Shown: positions 23,575 through 35,404, counted from the stretch's first letter. The stretch is DNA of 64,000 bases from Fragum whitleyi (GCA_948146395.1 OX411548.1:62205020-62269019), one strand, 5' to 3'. Made by a program: numbers and translations. The notes: generated from the letters alone by a model not told the origin.

Positions 23575-23790
23575 CTATGTTTCTTTGTGTTGAGTAGCGC
23601 CCTCGTTACATGAGGGAACAGAAAGGTCGTTGGTTCAAATCTTACCCCGGTGGGCGTGTGTGTTTGTTCTTAGGCAAGATATTTCAAAACCCTGTCCTAG
23701 TGTTGTTCATTCAAAGGAAGCCCATTGAGAGACCTGTGATTAAGGCGTAGTACATCCTGAAAACTTTCAAGGTTTCGAAACACGTGACCT
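23575..23790 (+). mobile_element. tRNA-derived SINE, diverged
   Basis: It has an A-box-like TTGAGTAGCGCCCTCG and a B-box-like TTGGTTCAAATCTTACC, then 'gtgtgtttgttcttaggcaagatatttc'. This resembles the 'cttgggcaagacactt' body of family 2. Boundaries unclear. Confidence 0.5.
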
Positions 23791-24289
23791 GTTTCTATCG
23801 GTGTTTGGTTATTAATCCTAATTTTGGCTCTACTTCTTCAACATGACAATACCGCTTTAGTTCGGAAGTGCGTAAGAGTTGAGAATGCAATAGATAAATG
23901 GAGTAAAAAAATGTTTAATTTGTCGTAATTAAATCGACCATTTCAATATTTTGTTGACTAATCTATTGGACTTTCTTCACTATCATTCACCCACACGATC
24001 AATAATGTTTTCAATCGGGTAGACTGAATATATTATTGAAAGTATATCTGCGATATTGAAGATCGATTGAACATTATTGTCAATAAATTGGTTTGCATAC
24101 AGACTGCTCAAGACGTGTTTTCATTTTTAACAGTAAATGAGATACAACTTCTAATTGTTTGTTTTCCTAAGGGTTTTCGCCTTAATTAGATTTTTACTGA
24201 AAACACTCGTTTCATTTCAATCAATGAAAGACACAAGGAAAACATTTCGGTGCGTCTCAACAGTAATTGTCCAAAATTCCTACAAGGTT

Positions 24290-24665
24290 CAAAGTTCCAA
24301 TTTCTAAGTCATAAGTTTTAATAGCGAAGCTCTAAATTAGATGTTAGAAATTACATCTTAGAACTTGAAACTTAGATCTTAGACCTTGTAACTTAAAACT
24401 TAGGAATTACAACGTACAACTGAGAGCTTAGAAATAAAGACTTATAAATTAAATCTTAGAACTAAGAACTTACATCTTAGAAATTATATATTAGAACTTG
24501 AAACTTAGATCTTAGACATTGTAACTTAAAACTTAGGAATTACAACTTACAACTGAGAGCCTTAAAATAAAGACTTATAAATTAAATCTGAGAACTAAGA
24601 ACTTAGAGCTAAGAACTTAGATCTTAGAAATTGCATATTAGAACCTAAAATTTAGAACATATGTA
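24290..24665. repeat. CTTAGA-rich minisatellite with ~133-bp higher-order unit
   Basis: Short ACTTAGA/TCTTAGA motifs recur throughout. GAACTTGAAACTTAGATCTT occurs at 24361 and 24494, giving a 133-bp larger unit present about 2.5 times. Related motifs (AAGTTCTAA) reappear near 27713-27785. Non-coding. Confidence 0.75.
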
Positions 24666-24902
24666 TTTGAATTTAAGTTCAACTCTAAATAGAATAATCC
24701 ATCGATCTTTATGCAATTATAAAACAGTTTTTGGAGCATATGAACGATAAAAAAACATTTTCATTTACAAGTAACTAGAATCATATTCAAATCATCCCAG
24801 GAATCTGACTTCAAAAGGAGATACTTCTGAAAAATTCCTCAAAGAATCAAGCAAACCGATAGAAAGATATTGAATTAAATCAATAAATCTGAGTTCATAT
24901 AT

Positions 24903-25077
24903 TTAAGGTAGTGGACCCGTAATAGTTTTGCAACATCTCATAAGTATTGAACTTTAACAGTGTTAACCGAGGTTTCCAAATAATTTTCTTTTGGAAACCC
25001 CGGTTAACATTGTTAAAGAATATGTGGTCCGAAATGTTGCGGAACTATTACGGGTCCACTACCTTAAATCGATAAAT
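24903..25077. mobile_element. TTAA fold-back MITE, copy 2 (175 bp)
   Basis: The TTAA-flanked arms AAGGTAGTGGACCCGTAATA and their reverse complement TATTACGGGTCCACTACCTT are perfect over 20 bp or more. Inner arms GGTTTCC..GGAAACC pair as well. The whole element can fold into one long hairpin. Confidence 0.9.
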
Positions 25078-25275
25078 TCGACAAGCCGTTCCATCGGATA
25101 GTCGGACAGAACAAGGAAGAGCAATCAATTAAAATCCACCATAAAAATATAACTACAAGTCACCATATGTTAACGTATATTATTCAATAGCCAACCAATA
25201 CCAAACAAATAAAATCAAAGCAAATCATATTTATACACATATCATAAATTATTATGAGCATATCATAACATGTGA

Positions 25276-25458
25276 TTATATCAGCTCTGTTGTTTCGGAG
25301 ATAATCCGAGGAATAGCTACAGCCTGGGCGGCGGCGTCATTGTTGCCGTACGAAAATTTTGCCATTTTGTGATATATATACTGAATGCATTCAATTGAAA
25401 CTTGGCGCACTGGTTGACCATCAAAAGGGCAACCTATACAATCAAGGGGTATAACCAT
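25276..25458 (-). CDS. Unrecognised 60-codon open frame, minus strand
   Basis: It starts MVIPLDCIGCPFDGQPVRQV and ends in AAAQAVAIPRIISETTELI. Amino-acid mix and codon use (GCC GCC GCC CAG) look like a real protein C-terminus. The ATG has G at +4. The frame is closed upstream by TGA, but a weak CTGAG acceptor could lie just before it. It lies about 580 bp below the candidate terminal exon at 26036 on the same strand. No family is recognised. Confidence 0.3.
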   Translation of the reverse strand: MVIPLDCIGCPFDGQPVRQVSIECIQYIYHKMAKFSYGNNDAAAQAVAIPRIISETTELI

Positions 25459-25994
25459 GGATGCATTTTGTGCAGATAATATCCCTTTTTCGACTCAGAT
25501 TTTAACCAATGATCCATCATTCAATAGCCGACCGTAGGCATCCATAGGCGGTGCTCTTTATAATGTGAAGCATACATAACATGCTATATATCACCTTGAC
25601 AAACACATTTTAAGAAATTGAAACAGAAATAGAAATAATAAGTGAATTGATTCAACCATTTGGGTAAAAGTCTTTGAGCAGATATTCACGATACACGACT
25701 CGGTCTTGGTGTTAGCGATGAGTTATACTTATATCGAAATCTTTAGAGTCTTAGCCTTTAACTCACTCGGGTTAACAGACAGTTGTACAAATTCGAGATC
25801 TGTAGATGCAGTTTGGCGTTTCCGTACACAATCGAAAACGTGATTAGATTTAACATATTAGGACGTATATGATATGGTGGCAAATTCTTCGTTATATCCA
25901 TCGTTCATTTATTCCATAAATAATATTTCATACTTTTTTTTCATTTGCAAAATTTAACATAATTATATTAACACACATTTCACTATATCGTTCC

Positions 25995-26000
25995 TTTATT
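25995..26000 (-). promoter_or_regulatory. Possible polyadenylation signal AATAAA
   Basis: AATAAA on the minus strand, 36 bp downstream of the stop of the candidate terminal exon at 26036-26177. Common by chance in AT-rich DNA. Confidence 0.3.
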
Positions 26001-26035
26001 TTTGTTGGCATCACGTCCTCAAATGAGTTATATTG

Positions 26036-26177
26036 TCATTCGCTTGTACAATTTTTGGACAAATTCGGCACTATTAGCCAACTTTCTGAAGAATCATTGT
26101 TCCTTTTTTCCTTTGGCAGAACTTTCACAGGAGCAGTGGTTCCAACTCCGCTTTGTGGTGTTTTTGTGAAAAGGTTC
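26036..26177 (-). CDS. Candidate terminal coding exon, minus strand
   Basis: On the minus strand a TTTTTTATTTCTTTCAG acceptor precedes a frame open for 46 codons. It begins NLFTKTPQSGVGTTAPVKVL, ends SKNCTSE, and stops at TGA. The other two frames close early. AATAAA follows 36 bp past the stop. A Lys/Ser/Thr-rich tail of this kind is usual for a disordered C-terminus. About 130 bp upstream another open stretch (VDDDNNYDNDTNAIEKPLVL) could be the previous exon, but the splice phases are not settled. Product unknown. Confidence 0.4.
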
Positions 26178-26399
26178 CTGAAAGAAATAAAAAAACATCT
26201 CCTTTAATCAGGCTAAACCAGAGGGACATTTAGATGACAAAACAATGGCATCAGGATTAACATTCAAATTCCTATATACTGAGGTCATAAATTACTATGT
26301 TTTGAGATCCGATGTTTTTGGATAATACCAACGGTTTTTCTATAGCATTCGTGTCGTTGTCGTAGTTGTTATCGTCATCGACGTGAAAAAACTTTGACA

Positions 26400-27250
26400 A
26401 TGTTGGATATCTCTGGTATTACTGAAAACATTCACTTGCAGCCTATGTAGTTTGTCATTTCAAATAGATTTTTATCCAATATCAAATACTGAACAGCCGA
26501 GCTTAGGCATCCGTATGTGGTGCTTTTGTTAAAGTCTTAGAAAATAATGTGCACCCTACTTAGTTTTGCGGATGACTTATGAAAGTCAAACACTGTTTAA
26601 AAAGGGTTTTTTTTTTTCAAGAAGATTCTTTTTAAAGAAAATAACTTAACTATGATCAAAGCCAATAAAAGCTTTATAATTTTGTCTTCAAATGTTAAGT
26701 TCACTTATTAATAAGACCTTCACCGGATCTGAAAGAATGCTATCGTGATTGATGAACGAATTTTCAAAAAAAAGAGATAAAAGCTATCACTTGAGCAACA
26801 AACGACCCAAGAAACACATTTCATATCAACTATATAAATTTTACCCCTCCCCCTTTTACAGCTATTTTTAGAAACAATTGCTTGATACTATATGGAAATC
26901 TACATTAAAACCATTTTTTAAATTTGAAAAATTGTACATATTTGGCCCAGATAAATGACCTTGACATTGACTGATTCCTTGAAAATGGTACCAACAAAAA
27001 GGACGTGTCATAAGCATAACTCATGTGAAATATCTATCCCTTATCAATCAGAAGCTATGAACCATATTTTGTTGGAATAAGAACTCGGAACAATTAAATA
27101 GACAAAATGCTTCCCTGTCTATCAAAGCGAGTCAAATGAAATGAAAGAATGTGAACGGGGCCTAAAACTATTTTAAAAATGTAGGTTAGAAATTCTCATA
27201 AAGTAGGTCGAATGCAAGCCATCGTAATTGAAATGGTTCATTTTCATAAA
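26400..27250. other. Possible intron, nothing recognised
   Basis: AT-rich and mostly unique-looking. If the terminal exon at 26036 is real, this is intronic to it. No repeat family seen. Confidence 0.3.
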
Positions 27251-27253
27251 TGT

Positions 27254-27567
27254 TTCAATATATAGACGGAGCCGCCTTCATAGCGCAGTTGGTAGCGCAT
27301 CGTACTGTCAATCTAAAGGTCCCGGGTTCGATCCCCGACGGCGACACTCATACTTTCCGACTATTGGTCTCTTACCAATGGATTGATAATCGTAGACCTA
27401 TGTGAGAAACAGCTGGAGGCTAGGAAAGGGTGTGATTGGTGTACTGTTGAGAGACTGAATGCCAGGAATCAATTGTTAGGAGCTCCAGTCGCTGCGATAT
27501 AACTAAAATAATGTTGAAAGCGGCATTAAACTCCATTCAATCAATTCATTCAATATATAGACGGAGC
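27254..27567 (+). mobile_element. SINE family 1, full copy with perfect 19-bp target duplication
   Basis: TTCAATATATAGACGGAGC flanks both sides (27254-27272 and 27549-27567). The head has A-box TAGCGCAGTTGGTAGCGCAT and B-box GGTCCCGGGTTCGATCCCCG. The presumed anticodon loop reads CTGTCAA, as in a tRNA-Asp (GTC) ancestor. The body contains 'aggagctccagtcgctgcgatataact', and the tail is 'gcggcattaaactccattcaatcaattcatt'. The intact duplication shows a fairly recent retroposition. It needs a partner LINE in trans. Confidence 0.92.
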
Positions 27568-28310
27568 GATCTCTTACCTTACCACATATAATGGATTTCG
27601 TCTTCTCGTTCTTCCCTGTAACCAGTCTAGACGCTAGAAAGGTAGAGATTTCCAGTTTTTACACGATGTCACATGCCTAACCATCATTTTCCGCTAAAAT
27701 GTCAGCAAGGTTCTAAGTTCTAATATCTAAGTTATAAGTTCTAACTCGTAAGGCGTAAGTTCTAACAGCGAAGTTCTAAGTTAAAATGGCAGTAATAGTC
27801 TTCCGTACCTTTGCAAGATTTACCGCTTTTATATCTGCGCCCTTATTATTCCCGAGACTTCTGAGAGTTGTGGCTGGATATGGCATAACTAACCCCTCTG
27901 ATCACTTGTATTTTCAAAATTATTTATTATGGGGCATATGAAATGAATAATTGAAGAAATTACTAGTAAATCGTAATTATCTGACAGTTTTGACCTCATT
28001 TAAGGTCAGGAAAGTCATGACCAGTAAAGGTAGGTTTGACCATAAGGTGCGAACATTTGTGACGTTTTGGAGTGAATTATTTTAATCCATTATAATAAAC
28101 AATTCACGGCTAGGTTTAACCACGAACCCGAAATATAGTCCCTGGTTAAACGTATAAAGAAGCCTTCATCTGATTGTATCTTTTGTAAAATCATCGAAAA
28201 TCTGATATGCTGGGACTAAAAAGTGTATTTTCAATTCAGTAAAATTATCTCAATTTAAATGTAAAAGCCGTTTTTGTCGAAATACTGAAAGTGCGGCTTT
28301 ATGTATCAAA

Positions 28311-28571
28311 TGTGTCCCGTCATGCAAAAAGGGACCATCTGGGTAGTACGTAAAGTGTCGATCCTAGTCAGACTGCGCGGGTTGCGCAGACTCACTAGGG
28401 TCAAAACTTTTCACACTTTGCTTATTTTCTGGATCTAGAATGAAAAATCTACCTTCCAGTGAAAGAATTTTTGAAATGCGACCTCTGGTTGATCTATGCT
28501 GGACCCAATCTCTTTATTAAATATTTATTGTAAAGAGATCCAAGATGGTACCTTTTCCCGCGACGGGTCAC
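28311..28571. mobile_element. MITE with TGTGWCCCGTC inverted ends (261 bp)
   Basis: The left end TGTGTCCCGTCATGCAAAAA pairs imperfectly with the right end, whose reverse complement is TGTGACCCGTCGCGGGAAAA. An inner hairpin joins CCTAGTCAGACTGCGC and GCGCAGACTCACTAGG. Parts recur at 56470-56550 (ATCCTAGTCAGACTGCGCGG), 50970-51010 and 60620-60652. Confidence 0.65.
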
Positions 28572-28574
28572 AAA

Positions 28575-29880
28575 TATGTTTAAACTATTTCCTTATACTA
28601 TGTAACTTCCTATTAGAAAATATTTTGTTATATCGTGAAAAATTCTTTTGACTAGATAGAAAGGAAAGTACGCTTTTTCGGTCACATGAAGATATTTTTC
28701 TGAAATGACATTTGAAACATTTAATTGAACTACACAAGATTTGGTATTTTAGATCATTCTGTCCTTTTCACCGTGATGAAAAACGTACCCACAATTTCAC
28801 GACTTTTGAATAGGCCTGGAAAGTGAAGCATGTTACATGCTGTAATCGGCTATTTCTTCAGAAAACCGAACTAGACTTAGTTTTCTTACTCACTACCATG
28901 GTTATCCTAATCAAGTAATTATAAGATAGAGCTCTTCAAAAGCTTTAAGATCGCGTGCAACATGGCCGCTCTTTAAACTTATGAATTGATTTTATTTTGG
29001 ATTGAAAATAAATAAATAAAGAAATAATAAGAAAAACAACATCAACAAAAACAACAACAACTGATTTTCATAAAAAGCATGACGTCACTGCGACGTCTCC
29101 TAGTAATTATCGACTACAAGATCTCGGTAATCTATGAAGAAGCATAAATGCAGTGCAATTAGTTTACAAGATTTACAATTGTAATATACAATATACACAG
29201 ATATAGCCTTTTTCAAAAGTCACTGGGACAGCACTAAATCATGACTGTAATACAATAACCAAATGTCAATTTCATGAATAAGAAAACTTACACCTCGTAT
29301 AGCAAAAATAAGATAATTACACAAAGTATACCGAATAGTCGATCTTGCCAGAGTGGCCACCTCTAATAAGTAGACTTTTCTTTAAATGGCTAGTACCATA
29401 TGTCCTTAAAACTCAAACAAGTGCAACCTTTTTAATGTGGACGTTTAAGCACTGTAAGTAACAACAGCTAGAGACTCACTCGTTTGTAGTCCATAAAATC
29501 GACTTATTTGTTTGAAAATTATCTTTTTTGATCATCCTGATTTTTATAATATCTTTAGTCGACAGCATTGGAAAATCAGACATTTAAAGGCTGAAATGTA
29601 CTTACCGGAATGTTTCAAAATAAAGAGCCAATGTATAAAAAGATAAATATATATTGTAAAAAGCTCCATTTTGTGACATTTGTGCTATTTTAATGAATCA
29701 TTCTTTTTAGTTAATTAGCCAATTAACGTTGAGCTCTAGGTTGTCATTTGAAAGGTTTTGGACCAGATCATGTATGTTCGACATTTTGTACAACACGCGG
29801 TATTTCAGGAAGTAAGACATTCTGATTTAAGGAATGGAGACTATATTTTTGCTTTTATTGTGTTATTTAATCGAACTAGC
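28575..29880. other. Unannotated stretch
   Basis: No recognised repeat. Several GTAAGT-like donors occur on the minus strand (for example 29286-29291 and 29599-29604), without convincing exons. One TGACGTCA palindrome lies at 29080. Confidence 0.3.
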
Positions 29881-29884
29881 ATTA

Positions 29885-30316
29885 CAGTTAAGAACAACTT
29901 GAAATTGACAAGATGAATGATTTTGGAATAGTTTTGTGATGAAATTAAATGAGTGTGTGGAGCGAGTTTTGAGTGGTATTAAAGGACGGTAATTCCACAT
30001 CGCTGATTTTGTTTAAGATGAACAAATTTAGCGATATAAATTACCTCTCTTTTATAAAGAATACGTACTTTTCTTTTTGTGTGACTTCGTGGACCAATAA
30101 AACACTTTAAAATCCATACCAGTCAATAAAATCGTAGAATAATTGATCGATTTGAATTCAATGTAGATCGCCTTTAACAATTTCGAAATGTTTTCAAACA
30201 ATTTTGGGGCGTTTTTGATCGATTTGAGTGAGTGTTTGGAATGAATAGAGAGCTGAGTGAATGATTAAGAATGGTTCTGATTGGAATAGGTGTCAATTTC
30301 ACGATGCAACTAACTG
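29885..30316 (-). mobile_element. MITE-A copy 2 (432 bp)
   Basis: TA flanks both ends. The left end is CAGTTAAGAACAACTTGAAA and the right end is TTTCACGATGCAACTAACTG. The central hairpin is CATCGCTGATTTTGTTTAAG..GAACAAATTTAGCGATATAA. Orientation is opposite to copy 1. Confidence 0.85.
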
Positions 30317-30420
30317 TACTTATTATATCATTTTTAAATTAATCAGTTAATAAACGGAAACTCGTTTTATTCATTATTAAATCTTGTAATATGGGGGAAT
30401 AAATAAGAATCAAAATAAAA

Positions 30421-30428
30421 TTAAGCTA

Positions 30429-30472
<44 letters not shown>

Positions 30473-30748
30473 GAAGTTTAACGCCGCTTTCAACATTTTT
30501 TTAGTTATATCGCGGCGACTGGAACACCTAACAATAGTTTCCTGGTATTTCCCTCACCAGTACAACCACCACATCCTTCCTTAGCCTCCAGCTGCTATCT
30601 CACATAGGTCTACGATTATCGACCCATTGGGGAGAGACAAATAGCCGGAAAGAATGAGTGCCGTGGTCGGGGATCGAACCCGGGACCTCTGGATTGACAG
30701 TTCGACGCGCTACTAACTGCGCTATGACGGCGGCTAATTTAAACTAGA
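30421..30748 (-). mobile_element. SINE family 1, minus-strand copy
   Basis: The (TTGA)n tail lies at the left (30429-30470), the body in reverse, and the tRNA head at the right (B-box GGGATCGAACCCGGGACC in reverse; A-box AACTGCGCTATGACGG in reverse). Imperfect target duplication TTAAGCTAGA / TTAAACTAGA, nine of ten bases. Confidence 0.9.
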
Positions 30749-30749
30749 G

Positions 30750-31338
30750 CACCGCCCCTGTGTTCCTTGTTCGACTGCTGAGTGCTGTAGAAGAGAGATG
30801 CATTCTTAGTCTAAGAACGAACATAATTTGCACGAAATACATTTGGAGTTATTCTCCTTGATATTGTGCCAAGTTTCAAGTGAATGCCTTCAATCACAAA
30901 AGAGATATCACAAAATAGCAAAGTCTTTGTAAGACGATGGCATTAAGACTATAGTAATACTTTGGCTTTTCTATGAAAACAGCCGAGCTAAAAGGTCAAC
31001 CGAAAAATATGAATTATAATACCTAAATGGAGTAAAAGATCGAAAGTAACTTGTAGCGAAAAAGAAAAAAAATAGAAGCAATAGCAAGAAAAAATATCTT
31101 TCTGTTTTCACTAGTTTTTCCGATAAGATATTTGTACTATGTAATTATCCAACGATTGTCATTTGACATGACATTGATATAGGAAAAAACAAAAACTTAC
31201 TCAGCATAAAAACATAACTTATAAGGGCCCAGATAGGATGTTTAATTAACACCTATGATCACGTGATGCTATTTATAGAGTAATGACTACATACTTGTTA
31301 AATTGAAGGAAATAACAAATGAAAATGGCGTAACTTTT

Positions 31339-31370
<32 letters not shown>

Positions 31371-31828
31371 CGTACGATTTATATCAGAAACGCCTTTCTC
31401 GTATAGATCAAGATAATAGGGCCTAAATGATATCAAGTATTTATTTGGGTCAAATATATTTAAAATTATAATTGTAAGCAGGCGACAAAAGGGATCGCTT
31501 CATAATTTGATTTTTTGTCTTATTGTCTTATTTTTCTTAGGTTATTGTTAAAAAAGAAATATTTCAAAACATTAGATCATTAAACAATCGCCTGTCTTAG
31601 ACAATTGAATCTCCCGGAAACCGATCCAAAAGTAAGATTTTCGATATTTTTCATTTATTAACATTTTTTTCTCTATTTGGTCTAATATTGATATTTGCTG
31701 AAACTATTTTAATATTGTAGCTAGATAACAATGGTGCACAGACGTATTTCCTTTTACCGTCGGTATTTAAAGTGCATGTATCAATGACCTGCAACTCCAA
31801 CACCCCTTTTGAACTATACGGGGTATAA
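30750..31828. other. Unannotated stretch with a (TG)n tract
   Basis: A (TG)n microsatellite of about 30 bp lies at 31340-31369. Otherwise nothing recognised. Confidence 0.4.
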
Positions 31829-31994
31829 TTTAAGGTAGTGGACCCGTAATAGTTTTGCAACATCTCAGAAGTAATGAACTTTAACAGTGTTAACCGATGT
31901 TTCCAAATTATTTTCATTTGGAAACCTCTGTTACCTTTGTGAAAGACTATGTGGTCCGAAATGTTGCAGAACTATTACGGGTCCACTACCTTAA
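31829..31994. mobile_element. TTAA fold-back MITE, copy 3 (166 bp)
   Basis: Same arms as copy 2 (AAGGTAGTGGACCCGTAATA and its reverse complement), TTAA at both ends, and inner GTTTCCAAATTATTTTCATTTGGAAAC hairpin. An open frame crossing it is not a gene. Confidence 0.9.
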
Positions 31995-32234
31995 GTACAG
32001 AAATGCGAAAGACAGAACCGTTATACATGTATGCATCTTAAATAAATAAGTTCTTGACTTCTTCTTTGAAATTGACTTTTACAAGGGTCACCGGTTTTCG
32101 CATCCAACAAGAATCTTGTACTTTCAGTTATGGTTTGGATCCGCGATCCCGATGATTTAAGTTTTATGCTCATGTTGCTTCCATTTTGCGCTCCTTTAAA
32201 CAAGGAAGGGGGTGGTTATAATAACGTTTATCGG

Positions 32235-32465
32235 TTAACCCTTTGCTGTTTAATCCCTGTTTTTTACGTGCCTGTGATTTTATGATTGAGAAAACACTGT
32301 GAAAAAAAAGAATAAATTGCTTCTGACAAGCAATTTCTTCTTTTTCCACACTGTTTTCTACCCTACTGAATGGTAATTTTTCAAATTAAATCCACTTTAA
32401 ATTTTCGTCTGCAAAACGTTTGAATTTGGACAGGTCCAAAATTATGTAAAACAGGAAAGAGTTAA
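32235..32465. mobile_element. piggyBac-like TTAA MITE, copy 1 (231 bp)
   Basis: TTAA flanks; left end CCCTTTGCTGTTTAATCCCT, right end (reverse complement) CTCTTTCCTGTTTTACATAA. The central hairpin is AAATTGCTTCTGACAAGCAATTT within pairing A/T-rich arms. TTAA followed by CCC is the usual piggyBac terminus (known); the assignment is inference. The second copy is at 52716. Confidence 0.8.
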
Positions 32466-34330
32466 CGAGCTTACAGGACAGTCACATGACACATGTAAGC
32501 AAGGGTATTGACAATCTATTGATTTCCTTGTTGTTTTCGTCTGACCAATAAAAAATTGATATATCGTGATTTTATAACACATTTACCCTTCTCATTACAT
32601 TAGTATGAAAAAAAAAATTGCTTTGTTTTTGTAAATTACTAGTTTTTTTTTTCAAATGCGGAGCCTAATTTGCCGAAATTAATGTTTTAGCTATATCTTA
32701 TTATGTTATTTATTGGCTTTTATCGCAAGAAGGAAACTTTACTAAGACTTATGAGATAGATAGAAGAAGAAATACATTTATAGTGTCACTGCATGTCACT
32801 TATGGAAGGGTTTGTACTTAATTATTTGTTTACTATGTAGGTGACGGGCGTTACCTGCAATAAAAAAGGTGAAGTTCCGAGAAATGTGTTAATTTCTTTT
32901 GCTATGAATTGGGTTGGTGACCGAGAAGTAAATAGAAAGATTCAAAATTGCGTGGGTTGAAATTACCAACTTGTTTAGGTATTGTGTTACTTATTATAAA
33001 ATTTGTATAAACCTAGCACAAGACGAATTCCTTTATTTCTGTTTAAGTTCTTTCTTTGTTTGTTTTCGTATTTGCAAAACAAACTTTTGATGCCAAGCAT
33101 TAAGGGAGCCGACAATTAATTTGATTTACATCAACCAACTAAGTGTTGCTTTCAAATGCACCTCATATTTTTCAAAGGTTTAGATAACAAGGTCCATGCA
33201 TTTTAAGCACCAGGATGCTTCTAATGGAGTCCTAAGCTCTTATATAACCCTTAAACATCTTCGGGCGTCAAAAAATCGACCATGCTTTGTGATAAAAAAG
33301 GAAAATTCTAAGACGAGTAACCCTCCAACACTCCAACCTCACGAAATGAATGCCAATGTGATTTTAACGACGTGTGAATGTACCTTTCTCGCCCAAATAT
33401 GAACTTTTTCAGTTAGTTTAATGATTAAAAGTGGTTTGCTTTAAGTTTTGGCTTTCTTAGTGTACTGCAGATTATTAAAAAACTTGATAAAACTCTACAC
33501 TTTAAAACAGGGTTAATTTACGTGTTGGAGGGCGTTAACATTTGCTTAAAAATTGTATAATGCACGAACACATAGCTCGACGGCGCTTATGCATTTTGAG
33601 GCTCTGCAAATGATACAGCCCGAAAAATCGTGAATTGTCGCTATTAAGGCATGAAACGAAATACTTCAGTATTTTTTCTAACAGATATTGCAACATGGTA
33701 AATATGAATGCTTTGAAACAGTTCCAAACGGCCGAACGTGCCGAAAAAAATGCGTTATGAATTGCATCGCCTCTTTTGTTTTCTACTGACATGGCTTGGT
33801 AAAAATATGACGTCACAAAATTTAACGTGGGAATAAGATTAACACCTTTCTTTATGCTCTAAATAAATGATAGACATAGAAACTGATTAAGTGTATAGGT
33901 CCAGAGCGAGAGTATTTAAGTAAAAAGGTGAGTTTACTAAATAGTCACGTTAATGCCCGGTTTTTGTCCGTTAACGTATGCCTAAAACGCATATAACGCC
34001 CCGAAAACGTAGTTTTTATGCAAAAATGGTAAATTGTATTTATGCTTTTGTTACCATTGTTTTTTATCTTGACTCTGTAGTCCTAGTAAATATCGAACAT
34101 GTGTCGTTCTTGCATATTTTTGACGTCATACCATATAGCCTCTTTTAAGCCCTCATTCCTTAGAATAGGACAGTGATGATTGTAATAAGCCTATGGGGTT
34201 GTGTTTTGTTAGCTTTTACGGTTTTCAGCGTCATATACGCATGCTTATTCGTAAAATCGAACAAAGAAAACTGCGCATTGAAAAGAAATAACCCAACAGT
34301 TACTCTTCTACACCATCTATAATTGGAATA
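32466..34330. other. Unannotated stretch, weak open frame
   Basis: The minus-strand frame 33816-33535 (93 codons, starting MTSYFYQAMSVENKRGDAIH) is among the longest outside repeats, but this length is expected by chance here. It has no splice or family support. TGACGTCA palindromes lie at 33808 and 34121. Confidence 0.35.
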
Positions 34331-34346
34331 TTGTCAACGTCATTCA

Positions 34347-34393
34347 AAAACGTCGTAACTACAGCTTCAATAAAGCTGTAGTTACGACGTTTT
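34347..34393. repeat. Perfect 21-bp-stem hairpin
   Basis: AAAACGTCGTAACTACAGCT-T pairs with its exact reverse complement across a 5-base loop (34368-34372). A decayed version (TGTCGTATCTACAGCTTTAT..GATGTAGATACATA) follows at about 34432-34470. No transcript evidence is available. Confidence 0.9.
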
Positions 34394-34494
34394 GGAATAA
34401 CATCGACGATATAGTAAGTGAACGATCGAAATGTCGTATCTACAGCTTTATTCAAGATGTAGATACATAGAGGATATTGAATGAGTAGTCATTG

Positions 34495-34585
34495 AATACC
34501 GAATTTATTAAACGAGTCATCTATAAACAGCTGTGCCGAGTTTTTATTTGTTCATAGATGACGAGTTTAATAAATTCAGTATTTG
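34495..34585. repeat. Imperfect fold-back, ~34-bp arms
   Basis: GAATACCGAATTTATTAAAC..GAGTCATCTATAAAC pairs with TTCATAGATGACGAGTTTAA..TAAATTCAGTATT. It stands 100 bp after the 21-bp-stem hairpin and may belong to one composite MITE. Confidence 0.8.
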
Positions 34586-34589
34586 ATGA

Positions 34590-35160
34590 GCACAAATTTG
34601 ATATTCTATTTATAATATGACCCGAATTTGGTGATAAAACGATTAAATTACGGTATTTATCGATTCATGTTATTCCGCGAAACATATAACGCCGTGTGAA
34701 AAATGACGTCAGCAGATCCATTATGACGTTATTTTCCTAACACAAATATACCTTTGATATTCGTTTTTAGCTCATTTGCATAGTTATTCCACTAGTGAAA
34801 TACACCCGTGTAATATCAAAAATATTCAACAGGGTTATTTCACTCCCGCGACGTAGGTCATATCATAAACTATTTTATCGCCCTACGAAAAAATTGTTGC
34901 ATTCTTAACATTCCACCGATTAATGGTACTATAACACTACGGTCCGACATTGACCGTATTTTCATATACTGACATTGATCTATCTATATATAGGGTTTAT
35001 TGCAAATATTAATTATTTGTTGTGGTGTGGTGTTGTTGGCTTATTAGGTTTAACTCGTCCATATAATGATAGCCAGGGGTCATATTCAGTTCACAGCTGA
35101 TTTATTTGATCAAAATAGAAAGTAGTTAACTTATATGTCCTAATTAGTATAAACAAGAAC
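34590..35160. other. Unannotated stretch
   Basis: No gene recognised. TGACGTCA lies at 34704. A GTTATTCCACTAGTGAAATA..GGTTATTTCACTCCCGCGAC repeat pair lies at 34780-34860. Confidence 0.3.
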
Positions 35161-35174
35161 GATGTGTTATTTTG

Positions 35175-35240
35175 CGCCCGTCGCAGACACCGGACGTATT
35201 ATGTGAGCCTGTGCGTGACATTTCCAACAATTTGAAATGT
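35175..35240 (+). repeat. Fragment shared with 19105 and 46070 repeats
   Basis: GCCCGTCGCAGACACCGGACGTATTATGTGA matches part of the 19105 repeat. It is followed by GCCTGTGCGTGACATTTCCA, matching the terminus of the fold-back at 46070. Confidence 0.55.
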
Positions 35241-35404
35241 TCTTTTTATGTATCTCACGTATATATTCAACCATGTCAGGGGTCACCAAGTTTTTCGGGC
35301 CAGTATATATTTTTGTGAATGTTCATTTGGGCGCCCTACGACGAGTTGTCGGTGCCATACAAGTGTTAGGGCTAAGGATAACAGTGCTTAGGAGTACAAT
35401 TCTT

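Noticed and set aside
24290..24665. CRISPR-like or telomeric repeat
   Set aside because: Degenerate CTTAGA motifs without constant spacing; best seen as a minisatellite with a 133-bp block.
27271..27345. Functional tRNA-Asp gene
   Set aside because: Boxes and anticodon loop fit, but the acceptor stem does not close well and the unit continues into a SINE body flanked by a target duplication.
33535..33816. 93-codon minus-strand frame as a gene
   Set aside because: Length within chance for 64 kb of this composition; no splice signals or family.
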